Positions 33,901-43,825 of a DNA stretch of 64,000 bases are shown here, one piece after another. Location: assembly GCF_020509005.1 (NCBI RefSeq), contig NC_063017.1, positions 4,960,001 through 5,024,000 on the forward strand, given 5' to 3'. Under the pieces are notes generated by a model. That model did not search any database and was not told where the DNA came from. It saw only the letters and a program-made list of their open reading frames with translations. The position numbers and the translations under genes were made by a program. Numbering within the stretch: position 1 is the first letter of the stretch; the number at the start of each line of letters is the position of its first letter. Source of the DNA: Fulvia fulva. Lineage: Eukaryota; Ascomycota; Dothideomycetes; Mycosphaerellales; Mycosphaerellaceae.

Positions 33901-35838
33901 AGTCTCTCTTCAAGTTCTCGTAATAGAAAGTATAGGTCGATCGTGCTTATACTAGTACGGGCCTTCTACGTCTCTGTTCCCTTTAGTGTTACTAAGGCCA
34001 TTCCGTAGCGTACGGTTATGTCTAGTAGCTTCCCCCCTAGAAACGCGTACGGGGGAGTGAATTCGAGTCCCTACTATAGGTAGTAGAGGTTGAAGTCGCC
34101 GAGGAGTACTTACTTCGTGTCTTAGCTTAGGGTCCGCTCTAGGTAGGCGAGGGTTCCTAGTTCCCTACTCGTCCGACCCCGCGGTAGCGGGTTATAAACG
34201 TTATAGATCTAGATAGGGCCTTGTATCGTGTCGATCTAGATTGATGTTATATCTCCTAGGTTGCCCTACTACGGTAGTATAACCTTCTACGACTCAAGGT
34301 CTATAGTCTTACTTACGTATATATATATCCTCGGGATAACGCCTCGTTAGCCCGCGATTACGGTATAGTATCTCCGGTCATTATAAGTAGCTAGGAGTCC
34401 TACGTAGGGGTTGATCTATAGTTCCTATACCGTAATAACGTAGTACCGTAGCGGGTCTAGCTCTTATAGAAAGTAGCGCTAGACCTTGTCCCTACTTTTG
34501 TTTACGTTATACTATACGATAGTAATGTCGTCGTATAGTATTATTCGTTATCCGTGAGGTCCATTTCCGTACTAACCTACTATATCTCCTAAGCCTATAT
34601 CTCGCTATCCGGCTAGCCCTAGGGCCGCTAGGGCGCCCTAAAGATTCGCGTTTAGCCTAGTTCGTTAGTAGCCCGGTTAAGGTGTCGAGGCCTACCGGGA
34701 GGTAGATACGTTTACGGTTAGGTTCCCTTGTTCGTCTCTTCTACCCTCTTCCTTTTGCTCGGCTCGAAGCCCTTATATACGGTAGGTCCCTCCTACTATC
34801 GTTAGGGGTACCTAGCTAGTATAGAGATCCTTGCTTGTCTCGCTCGTTCTTGTACTACTATTCTAGCCGGGCATTGGCTTGAATACGCTAGGTGCCTTCT
34901 GCCGTAGTATACGTACCTACTCTCCTTTTTTAGGCATTCCCTTCCCTAGTATAGGCCTACGTAGTAAGGACACCTTAAGGTCTTCTCCCCGTATTTTAGG
35001 GCTATATAACCGTACTGTTAGCATTAGAAGCATTGTAGTACCCTATAGCTACTCTAATAGATCTCCGTGTCTATTCTCTCGTAGTTCTAGAATAGCCTAT
35101 TATCTAGTATCTAGTTAGCTTGTTCCGCTGTCTCTACCTAAATAATAAGCAATGAATGCGTCTTTTCTCGGTCTACTGTCTTATATAGCTATACTGCCTT
35201 CGTTAGTCGTACTCCTAGGGAGGTGTTCTAGTTCTGTACTTAGAGGTAGGGAAGGTCTTTAACCTTAAATGTCCTAGGGACCCCGTAGGCGATGACGGTA
35301 TACTATTAGTAGGAGACTCGTACCGACTTCGCGACTTTAGTATAATAGCGCTTTTAGCGCTCCTAGTAGCTATACTATAGTGTTCTTATATACCCGGGCT
35401 AGGTGTTAGTTATCCTCTAGTAAGTTCTCCGCCTCCGTAGATAGGGTCGTCTACGCTATATTGTTTGTCGTTAGCCTCTACTTTCTATATAGTAGGCCTT
35501 AGCTTATGTCCTAGGCTTTTTCTTAGTTTGTTCCCCGGTTTGACTCTTAGTATAGAATGTTCGTAAGGCTATAGCTCTCGTTAGTTACTATCCTTCGCTA
35601 TTGTTTGGGGTCGCGCTTCCTAATTAGGTAGTTGTCCTCCGCAACTCCGTAATTCTAGGGTCTGCCTTTAGGGGAAAGGGACCTCGGTTTTAGGGTTTTT
35701 TGTATTACAATTACGCCGCCGCTAGCGTAGGCGGGTCGCTACTGCTTAAGTAGATTACTCGTCTTAATAAGGGCTGTCGATTGAATAGTCCTCGTCCCTA
35801 TAGCCGACGAAGTACTCGACTTAGATAGTAATACTACT
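30999..35838 (-). mobile_element. LINE-2: long Tad1-like non-LTR retrotransposon (RIP-mutated)
   Basis: 4,840 bp between TATTAAAGTATATAGA (30,983-30,998) and TATCAAAGTATATAGA (35,839-35,854), a 16-bp duplication differing by one RIP-type C/T. On the minus strand: an ORF1-like region (about 34,700-35,700), endonuclease with LLGDFNLY (about 34,088-34,108), and reverse transcriptase with EDYT...YRPIALLNTIGKVLEK (about 32,930-33,000) and GFVDDIN (32,472-32,492). The left (3') end is a TATC/TCTA simple repeat, as in LINE-1. No frame is intact; short open frames within (for example 31,793-32,095 plus) are antisense shadows. It sits between the Gypsy-1 pol and gag regions. Confidence 0.87.
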
Positions 35839-35854
35839 TATCAAAGTATATAGA

Positions 35855-38136
35855 GTTAGCACTATTATTATAAAGGGGTTAAGTAGGGATCTTTCTATTC
35901 ACTATATATAGTATAACTAGATAAGAAGCTATTACCGGATTATATTTATCTATAGAGTAGTTTATAGCTAGTAAGGAGTATACTGATATACTTAAAACCT
36001 TACCTCCCTTAGGAGGCCTATGTTTATGTTTATACTTTTTCTCGTTTTCTCGTAACTCTAACTCGTACGGTCTACTACGTATTACGCTTACGGAGTAGAC
36101 TAGGCGTTTTCCGCGCCGCCGGTATTATTAGCGTTACTACTATTACTACTATTACGGCGGTTATTTCTTAGGTTGTAGCCTAGCGTAAATAGGCGGCGGG
36201 CGATATCTCGAAGAGGGTACTAATCGGTATCGATACGGCGGTAACCTTCTTATTCGTATTTTAAGCACCGATTCTAATCGATATATTCCTAGGCGCGAGT
36301 AGTATCTAAAGGTTAGATATACTAAAATGCCTAAGGTCGATCAGACTACTTAGTCTTAGCGTTCGGGTTAGTATTATTACCGCTACTACCCGAAGCCGTA
36401 TCCTTCTTATCGTCGTTACCCTTAGTAGTGTTCTTTTTACCTTAGGTCTTATTACTATTACCGGTCTTACCGTACTTAGGGTCGAACGCCTTAAACTTGT
36501 CCTCGTAGTTATATAGCGTAGATACGACTTGCTTAAGGGTTATATTAACTATGTCCTCGTTTATAATACGGTTGTTATAGCGCGAGTCTAACTTACGGAG
36601 TAGGAAGTCCTTCTCGAGTTTCTTTTCCTTCGCGCCGTTATTAAGGTTAACGATATCGACGTTCTTATAGAAGGATAGGTAGAAGTTACTAAACTTCTCC
36701 TTATTACCCTACTATAGACTGTTAAGCTTAGTTATAGTATTAGTATAGGTATTACGGGTACCGTAGCGCCGGGCTAGATCTTCTATTATCTTATCTATAG
36801 AAGCGTACTAAGTAGTCGTACATTCCGTAGACTTAGTAAGACTAGGGATCTTTAAGTCGATATAGGTCTATATACCGTTCTTTAACTAGCTCTAGACGTT
36901 CTAAAGGGAGTATTTTATAGTACGGTACTTCGAGGCTTAGAGCTTAGCTTCGGTAGTACGCTACTACTCTTAGAACTTAAAATCGTCGCTCTTTAGATCG
37001 AACTTAGTAGGGGCCTTTAGCTCGTTAGAGGACTTGATACTAATAGTTATATCGGCGTCGTAAGTCGTATATACGGAGATAGAGTTACTATCTAAGTCGG
37101 TACTCGGGCGATTCTTCCTACCCTTACGACTACCGTCCTTACGGCTATTCTTACGGCCCTTATTACCGTCGCCCTCGTCGTCTAATAAGTCCGATAAATC
37201 CGGGTTAGAATTCTTCTTATTAGGCTTACCTCTATTTTGCCGACGCTCTAGTAACTCTTTAGACTCGGTTTGCTAAGATAGTAGGTCTTACTTTTCCTTA
37301 GACCGGCTACGGTCTATCTCTTACTTCTTAAGCTTAGCAATACGCTTCTCGGCTACTACGAGCTTAGTCTCGGTCTCTACTAGCTTACTCTCCGCTACCT
37401 TATACTACGTATAATATACCTTCTTTATATCTTTAGCCCTCGTAAGCTCGTCTAGGTCGATAACGATAGTATTATCGCGCTTAGCGAGCTCCTCCTTTAG
37501 TCGCGTAACCTCCTCTTCTAGAGACTGTCTAGTCGCCTATTCCGTATCGATTATATCCTCGAGTCGGTCTATCTAGTCCTTAGTATCTTACGCCTTATAG
37601 AGGTTAATACGGTTAGCTATATCGAGCGTAGTATTAAGTTTATACGTACGTCGGTAATCGGACTCGATATTATAGAGGATCTTATAGATCTACTAGGGAT
37701 AGTTATTGACCGTCTTCTTAAACTTGTCTATATTCAACCCGTTTAACGAGTCGAAGGCTTCCTAGAAGTTGTCGATAGTAACCCTCCTCTTTCTTAGTAC
37801 CTTAGTACCCTTATCTTCTATCTTATCCTCGATAAACTCCGCCCTATATAGGTTAGCTAAGTTTAGCTCTATCTCGACCTCCTCTTCCTTAATCGCCTTA
37901 AGTTAGTCGAACACCTTCTTATACTACTTACAGTACTAGTTATTCTCGTCGAGGAGCCTATTTATAATATCCTCTTTACGTCCTTAAGTCTATATCGCCG
38001 GGTTCGCGCTATCGTTATTAGGTAGATCGGATAGTAGGGTAAAGAAGGATGATCTATTAAGGGACGCGCGATAAATGCGTCTATTAGTATTCTCTACACT
38101 TACGCCTAGTACGCCGGTACCGGTCTGTCTCGCTAT
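35855..38136 (-). pseudogene. Gypsy-1 gag region and 5' leader (RIP-mutated)
   Basis: Minus-strand sequence with gag-like composition (charged, Lys/Asp/Ser-rich stretches near 36,380-36,480 and 37,080-37,250) but no open frame. It runs up to the start of the right LTR at 38,137. I assign gag from position in the element rather than from a clear motif. Confidence 0.6.
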
Positions 38137-38142
38137 TATTAC

Positions 38143-38376
38143 TGTTAAACAGGTACGAGTTGCGCAGCAGTGGAAGACGGCGGATCATACAAAAGACGAA
38201 GAAGGACCCAATGGGATAGCGTGTATCTACATACAGTATCGCCGGTGTTGGTGTAGGTAGATGCTAGGTGTCCGGATGTTGGCCAGCCTATAGGCTGGCA
38301 AACCCTAGTCACGTGATCTAATCACATGACACACCCACACCTACATGCTTGTCCTGCGGCCTGTATGTTCTCAACA
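38143..38376 (-). repeat. Copia-B 3' LTR
   Basis: 234 bp with a near-perfect palindrome at 38,278-38,303 (one mismatch pair) and an inverted pair around CACGTG at 38,308-38,330. Confidence 0.95.
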
Positions 38377-38385
38377 CTCCCACTC
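38377..38385 (-). other. Copia-B polypurine tract
   Basis: Minus-strand GAGTGGGAG next to the 3' LTR, identical to that of Copia-A. Confidence 0.75.
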
Positions 38386-38411
38386 AGGCCACATGGTCTC
38401 CTACAATCCCT

Positions 38412-41400
38412 TTACGCAAGCTGGAGCTGCCTTACAAAGTTTTGGAACTGCTGGCCATTGAGGGGCTTTCTTAACCCATCAGCAGCCATGTCCTTTGTAT
38501 GGCAGTAGTCCACTGCAATCTTCTTCTGCCACCAGAGATGTCTGACATAGTTATATGCAACATCAATATGCTTTGACCTTTCATGCACATGGGCATCTTT
38601 GACAAGTGTCAAAGCGGCTTGGTTGTCACCCATGAGCTTGACTGGCCTTAGCTCGTCAACAGTGCCCTTGCTTGCCCTTACACTCGGCTGGAAAGAGCTC
38701 TTTCCCACCAGTTCTGGGCACCCCATTTCCCTGAGGACAGCAGCAAGAAATTGTGACTGCTTTGCGGCTGCGTTCATAGCCATGAACTCAGCTTCCATTG
38801 TTGATGTTGCAACAGACTTCTGCTTCCTACTCATCCAGGACACAGGTGATCCACAAAGGAACCACACGTATCCCAGAATTGAGACTCTATCCACTTTGTC
38901 CATAGCGTAGTCAGAGTCCGAGTATCCCTGGAGATTGCCCCCTCCCTTTCTATACATAAGACCTAGGTCTGGGTACGACCGCAGGTATCGGGAGAGCTTC
39001 TTCAAAGCCTTCATATGCTGCTGCGAGGGATCAGCAACAAATGAGCTAATTCTTCCAAGGGGGAATGCTAAGTCTGGCCTTGTCATTGTCATTGGCCACA
39101 TCCAGGTACCATTGTGGCTCTGGTAATCCTGTTTGTTGCACCTCTCATCCATAGGTGCCGTAGGCACTAAATGCTCGTAGCTCTCCATAGGTGAGTGGGT
39201 TGGCGTAGCCTTCTCTCTAGCCATGTTCATCTTGGCTAAGTTAGCGTGGACATAGTGTCCTTGATCAAGCTTCAAAGTGCCTTGGGACCTGTCTCTTGTA
39301 ATCCTCATTCCAAGGATCTTCGTAGGTTCACCAAGATCTTTAATCTTAAACACTTTTCCAAGCTCAGCCTTAAACCACTGAACATCTGACAGCTTCGGAG
39401 CTGCAATGGGTATGTCATCCACATGGGTAAGGACCATAAGGTCTCTATCCGTATGGATAAGTAGGCATGGATCTACCTGGGACTGGGTAAATCCAATCTT
39501 CTCTAGCTTCGCAACACAGAGCTTGTTCCAGTCTCTAGCTGCTTGCTTAAGCCCATAAAGGCTTCGTAGGACCTTGAACACCATGTTTGGAGGTGCTTCA
39601 ACTCCTGGGGGTGGGATCATATAGATGTCTTCAAGAAGGCTGCTTTGGGTAAAAGCATTATTCACATCCACTAGGTGCATCTCGAGATCTCTCTCACATA
39701 CTACTGCCATGAATACTCGGAGAGTATCATGTCTAACAGTAGGTGCAAAGGTCTCTTCGAAGTCAACCCCATATTTCTGTGAAAACCCTCTTGCAACTAG
39801 TCTTGCCTTGAACTTCTCAATGGCTCCACTAATCATTCTTTTCACATCAAAGACCCACCTAGAAGTAATTAGATTCGCACCCTTTGGCGGTACAACTGCT
39901 TCCCAGGTGTTGTTGCTTGCTAAGGCAATAAGTTCGTTCTCGATTGCCTCTCTCCACATATGTCCCCATTCGGGGTCTCCTACGGCTGCCTTATAGGACT
40001 TTGGGATTGGCACTTCCTGCTGATAGGCTATGGCCTGCCCAACAGCAGCAAATGCATGTTCTTCCACGTCGTTCAGAATCTCCTCTACCCAGCTCATTGT
40101 AGGGTCTAGATGGAACATCTGGGCGATAAGAGCCTTATGGTGTTTAGCCTCATGCTCTTCAGAGTTATCATCTCCGTCCCCCCTTGACCTCTTGTTGCCT
40201 GCAACCTGAGGTGGCGCTAGGTGTTCGGATGGGTCGAACTGAACGACATCTTCTTTTTCTTTCATTGGAGTACCCTGATCTCCAAACTTCTGGTATTCCC
40301 CAATGTCCTTTGGGGGAGGGAAGAGTTGCACAAACAGCGGTTGCTGTGGTGTTGATGACTTGGGTAGGTTCTGTACAGATCCACCGTTATCGGCCTTCGA
40401 CAGTGTTGAAACCGCCTCAATATTTTCTCCTGGCCTTCGTAACGGTGTCTCTGATAATCCCCTATCGGAAAATTTCGCCCCAAAGGGCTTCCTCCCAACA
40501 GGATTGCGCTGTGGCGCTCGACTCGGCTGGTTAGTGAAGGTGATACCAAGATCCATATCTCCCCCCTTCTCATTCTCAAACCAGTCGACGTGACTATGCG
40601 CTTTTATTGCTTTCATGTCGGGATCCCAGAACAGCCATTGTTTTGTGGTGTTTTCTGAGTAGCCCACAAACACGGCTTCTTTTCCTCGGTTCATCAACTT
40701 GTCTCTCCTCAAGCCTTGAGGTTGGGCTCTTGGGTCTACATAGACCACAGCTTTGCATCCCCAGACGCGGAAATGGTCGACTGACGGTACTTGGCCAGTA
40801 AAGGCTTCTTCTGGTGAAAGAGCAATACCATCAATGATCGGACCATTAGGCAGTCTGTTTCTGATCACAGTCTGTGCTTGCAAAGCTTCTGGCCAGAACT
40901 CAACTGGCATGCCAGAGTCTTCAAGCATAGCCCGGACTGTGTTCTCAGAGGCTTGAATTGACCTTTCCACAGGTCCATTTTGAAGAGAGTTGTAGGCATC
41001 AGTTGTGTCCATCTGAGTGCCAAACTCCTTCTCCCACTCTTTTAGCAAGGCGAGAATTTCCTTTGCACCATCACTGCGGATCGCAGACAGAAAGCACCTT
41101 GACTGCCGTTCTGCCTGGACCTTCCAATCCCGTAGGGCTGCAGGAGCGTCGCTCCTGGCCTTCAAAGGGATTACCCACTTCTTCCTAGAGAAGTTGTCTA
41201 CAATCTCAAGCCAATATTTGTATCCTAGCCTAGAGACTGCGCCCTGAAAAGGCCCACAGATGTCAATGGAGATGAGGGCCAGCCTCTCCCCTTTCCTCTC
41301 TGTGGCAGGTCCTTTGAACTTCCTCATGTTTGCAAGGGAGCAGACCTTGCAATTCTGGTGTTCAGAAGGAACAGGAATGGGATCTTTCTTGTCAGTGACT

Positions 41401-42938
41401 CTATGCAGGTTTCTTAGCAGTCCCTTGCCAAGGTGTGCACATCTTCTATGCCATAGCTCCCACTGATCTTCGGACTCAGTGTTAGCCATAGCGGTACCGT
41501 CACGTTCTTGAGAGAGTATGCCAGCATGCTGTGGCTCAAGAATTTCCGAGATCGAGTGGATAAAAGGTACTCCTCCTCGAAGTTTGGTCTGGACAACGGG
41601 TTTACCAGACAAGGATTTTAGGGTGAAACTGGGTGGTTGGACAGCAAACTGTTGGCTGAACTGATTCCACGAAACAAGACTAACTCCAAGGCCAGGAACA
41701 AACAGGACATTTTCTAAGACAATTTGCTTTCCAGAAGGACCACCCATTACTGCACTTCCCATATGTGTAGCTTGTAGATAGCCACCCCCAACCTTGATCC
41801 ACTTCCTCTTTTGAAGAGGCTTCAGTGTCCTGAATAGTGAATCTTGGTCAGTCATATGTGATGATGCACAAGAGTCAAGCAACCACTCGGACGAGGGGTA
41901 CTTGCCTTTGGCTTCCACAGTGGAATGGGCAACCTCATCAACATCATCATCTTCTGATGGTATCTCAGGGTCTGATGCGTCTTCCTGGGTCGCATGGGCC
42001 CTTGCAGGCTTACTAGAGGAGGCCTTTGGCTTGCGGCTCTCCTTCATCTGCTTTGCAAGGTCCGTCATCACCTTGAGGACATCACGAAGGTTTGGTGATG
42101 ATGACCTCCTACGAGGTGGTGACGGTTGTCTCTTAGCAGGGTAGGTAACCCTAGCTAGTTTGTCCTTGTTCCTAACAGCCTGCTGAGCTGCAGAAAGGTG
42201 TGGGCACTTGCTCATAAAATGGTCACCACCGCAGAGATGGCACGTGAGCTTGCCCTGGAAACCCTTCTTAGCGAACATGGCTGTCCCTTGATGAATCATT
42301 GATTCTTGCTTCTCCCTAAGAATTGCAAGAATGTCTTGTGGTGAGAGATTCACCTGGGCATCAATTGCATCGCGAATTGAGCCAAATGAGTCTGGCAGAG
42401 CTGCTAAGAGTTGCTGGATCTTTCTGTCCTCCGTCTTGATGTCTTGGAACTGAGGCGAGATTGAAACAGCCCTCCTTGCAATTGAGCTAAGCTCCTGCCA
42501 GGCGTCATCTATAGACTGGTCTTCTGTCATCACGAAATTGGTGTATTGCTGAAGCAAACTTCTTCCAGTAGCGAGAAGTCTTCTCTTATATTTAGCTTCA
42601 GCCCATTCCCACAACTCCTTCGCATGCCGGATCTCGTATGTCATCTCTTGGTCATCTGTCGACAGACAGATGTACATCTCATACAGGGCCGTTGCATTGT
42701 GCCGTCTGTACGATGCCTTCCTTATCGCTTGATCCAAAGGAAGGGATGACTCCGATGATGCAGAGGGTGTCGCTATAGATGGGGTTGCAGCGGGAATGTC
42801 CGTGATGATGTCTTCGAGGACCCAGTCAACCTGCTTTGATACCAGGTGTATTCTCATCAGCTTGAACCATGTTTCGTGGTTCTCTCTTGTCAGAAGAGGT
42901 GCTGCTCTCTTTCTTATGAACCCAGTCTCGTTCTCCAT
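38412..42938 (-). CDS. Copia-B gag-pol polyprotein
   Basis: 1,508 aa from the ATG at 42,938 (MENETGF); the frame is open to 43,112, but the extra 58 residues are unlike gag and the inner Met aligns with the gag start. Residues in the 1,566-aa numbering of the longer frame: gag (about 75-280), zinc knuckle C291-C294-H298-C303, protease D413 in WLLDSCASSH, integrase H555, H560, C588, C591 and D617, D681, E716, reverse transcriptase D1149 and HVDD 1230-1233, RNase H D1399, E1440, D1496. No stop or shift, so it is potentially active. Strongly similar to Copia-A in pol and weaker in gag. In the RIP-mutated copy Copia-B2 the equivalent start codon is ATA (53,724-53,726). Confidence 0.95.
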   Translation of the reverse strand: MENETGFIRKRAAPLLTRENHETWFKLMRIHLVSKQVDWVLEDIITDIPAATPSIATPSASSESSLPLDQAIRKASYRRHNATALYEMYICLSTDDQEMTYEIRHAKELWEWAEAKYKRRLLATGRSLLQQYTNFVMTEDQSIDDAWQELSSIARRAVSISPQFQDIKTEDRKIQQLLAALPDSFGSIRDAIDAQVNLSPQDILAILREKQESMIHQGTAMFAKKGFQGKLTCHLCGGDHFMSKCPHLSAAQQAVRNKDKLARVTYPAKRQPSPPRRRSSSPNLRDVLKVMTDLAKQMKESRKPKASSSKPARAHATQEDASDPEIPSEDDDVDEVAHSTVEAKGKYPSSEWLLDSCASSHMTDQDSLFRTLKPLQKRKWIKVGGGYLQATHMGSAVMGGPSGKQIVLENVLFVPGLGVSLVSWNQFSQQFAVQPPSFTLKSLSGKPVVQTKLRGGVPFIHSISEILEPQHAGILSQERDGTAMANTESEDQWELWHRRCAHLGKGLLRNLHRVTDKKDPIPVPSEHQNCKVCSLANMRKFKGPATERKGERLALISIDICGPFQGAVSRLGYKYWLEIVDNFSRKKWVIPLKARSDAPAALRDWKVQAERQSRCFLSAIRSDGAKEILALLKEWEKEFGTQMDTTDAYNSLQNGPVERSIQASENTVRAMLEDSGMPVEFWPEALQAQTVIRNRLPNGPIIDGIALSPEEAFTGQVPSVDHFRVWGCKAVVYVDPRAQPQGLRRDKLMNRGKEAVFVGYSENTTKQWLFWDPDMKAIKAHSHVDWFENEKGGDMDLGITFTNQPSRAPQRNPVGRKPFGAKFSDRGLSETPLRRPGENIEAVSTLSKADNGGSVQNLPKSSTPQQPLFVQLFPPPKDIGEYQKFGDQGTPMKEKEDVVQFDPSEHLAPPQVAGNKRSRGDGDDNSEEHEAKHHKALIAQMFHLDPTMSWVEEILNDVEEHAFAAVGQAIAYQQEVPIPKSYKAAVGDPEWGHMWREAIENELIALASNNTWEAVVPPKGANLITSRWVFDVKRMISGAIEKFKARLVARGFSQKYGVDFEETFAPTVRHDTLRVFMAVVCERDLEMHLVDVNNAFTQSSLLEDIYMIPPPGVEAPPNMVFKVLRSLYGLKQAARDWNKLCVAKLEKIGFTQSQVDPCLLIHTDRDLMVLTHVDDIPIAAPKLSDVQWFKAELGKVFKIKDLGEPTKILGMRITRDRSQGTLKLDQGHYVHANLAKMNMAREKATPTHSPMESYEHLVPTAPMDERCNKQDYQSHNGTWMWPMTMTRPDLAFPLGRISSFVADPSQQHMKALKKLSRYLRSYPDLGLMYRKGGGNLQGYSDSDYAMDKVDRVSILGYVWFLCGSPVSWMSRKQKSVATSTMEAEFMAMNAAAKQSQFLAAVLREMGCPELVGKSSFQPSVRASKGTVDELRPVKLMGDNQAALTLVKDAHVHERSKHIDVAYNYVRHLWWQKKIAVDYCHTKDMAADGLRKPLNGQQFQNFVRQLQLA

Positions 42939-43433
42939 TTTTTGTAAGTTGAGGGACAGGTTGGCTGCCCTCAGGTAAAAGGATGTATTCGGTCGTACGC
43001 GATCGGATCGAAATGGGATAAACCGAACGCGAGGTTGATAGCGGAGAGGATGGCTATCCGCCGGGAAGAGGAGGAAAGTCGGTCGGTAAGGATCGTGTTG
43101 GTGCTGAGACACTGTAGCGTAACTCTCTCAGCAGAGGGGGTTTCTGAGACACTGCGGCTCTCTCAGATGGAACAGTTAGTCGATGCGAACGCGATGTCCG
43201 GAGAGCGACTCTTCTCAGTAAGCTCGCCCACTTGTCTGAGGTATTGGCACAGGCTCCCTGACTCGGAGTCTGACAGTGCCTCACTAGGCTCTTTCACGTC
43301 TTATATGCACCTACAGCGCGGCTGTAGCTTCCTGTGCAAGGCGGGTGCGGCCTCCAGTCTGCCTTCCTTTTGTTCTGAAGAGGAATAACTCCAATACGAC
43401 TTTGTCGAGGGTGAAACACCGAGTTGCTAACCC

Positions 43434-43445
43434 GGGCTCATAACC
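43434..43445 (-). other. Copia-B primer-binding site (internal tRNA-iMet)
   Basis: GGGCTCATAACC on the plus strand beside the 5' LTR, identical to Copia-A and matching the initiator tRNA-Met anticodon arm. Confidence 0.75.
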
Positions 43446-43679
43446 TGTTAAACAGGTACGAGTTGCGCAGCAGTGGAAGACGGCGGATCACACCAAAGAC
43501 GAAGAAGGACCCAATGGGATAGCGTGTATCTACATACAGTATCGCCGGTGTTGGTGTAGGTAGATGCTAGGTGTCCGGATGTTTGCCAGCCTATAGGCTG
43601 GCAAACCCTAGTCACGTGATCTAATCACATGACACACCCACACCTACATGCTTGTCCTGCGGCCTGTATGTTCTCAACA
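43446..43679 (-). repeat. Copia-B 5' LTR
   Basis: 234 bp. It contains a perfect 26-bp palindrome (43,581-43,606) and an inverted pair centred near a CACGTG E-box (43,611-43,633). Confidence 0.95.
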
Positions 43680-43820
43680 GAATAGATGTTTTATCTAAGG
43701 GAGGCGCGGAGGGCGTAAGAGTTATATACGGGCGCTAAGCCGCTAGTCGGATTAGTTAGCGGGCGCGAGGTCTAGATACGTACCCGCGGGTTTAAGTAAA
43801 TATACGCCGGTACGGTAATA
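43680..43820 (-). repeat. Gypsy-1 right (5') LTR, distal 141 bp
   Basis: Matches 18,084-18,224 of the left LTR (GAATAGATG...CGGTAATA) and is followed by TSD TCGTT (43,821-43,825). The first six LTR bases are at 38,137-38,142; the 38 bases between were lost at the Copia-B junction. Confidence 0.85.
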
Positions 43821-43825
43821 TCGTT

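Larger units (their letters stand above)
38143..43679 (-). mobile_element. Copia-B: complete, unmutated Ty1/Copia retrotransposon without a TSD
   Basis: 5,537 bp. LTRs 38,143-38,376 and 43,446-43,679 (234 bp each, TGTTAAACAGG...CAACA) differ at three positions. It lies in the Gypsy-1 right LTR. The left flank ends with LTR bases 1-6 (TATTAC), the right flank resumes at LTR base 45 (GAATAGATG). So 38 bp of target are missing and no 5-bp duplication is present. One uninterrupted polyprotein frame, tRNA-iMet-type primer-binding site and polypurine tract are present. No RIP. A heavily mutated relative is at 51,828 to the window end. Confidence 0.95.
18040..43820 (-). mobile_element. Gypsy-1: Ty3/Gypsy chromovirus split by four nested elements
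   Basis: Left LTR 18,040-18,224 (185 bp, reading TATTATAAG after RIP of a TGTTACAAG-type start). The right LTR survives as 38,137-38,142 plus 43,680-43,820. TSD TCGTT lies on both sides (18,035-18,039 and 43,821-43,825). Removing Copia-A, two LINEs, Copia-B and their duplications leaves about 6.8 kb, a normal chromovirus length. Orientation is minus: polypurine tract next to the left LTR, gag at the right. RIP is saturating: stops in every domain, and the reverse-transcriptase YLDD box is now YLNN (near 29,443-29,460). Just inside the right LTR the plus strand reads CCGGTCTGTCTCGCTA, which may be a primer-binding site for a tRNA ending CTCGCCA with its CCA mutated; this is inference. Confidence 0.88.

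Noticed and set aside
31793..35118. Plus-strand open frames of 60-100 aa
   Set aside because: They are antisense to a minus-strand LINE identified by endonuclease and reverse-transcriptase motifs.
38150..38180. GCGCAGCAGTGGAAG in the Copia-B LTR resembling the 5' part of tRNA-iMet
   Set aside because: Short, partly matching, and in the wrong order relative to the anticodon-arm match; treated as chance.
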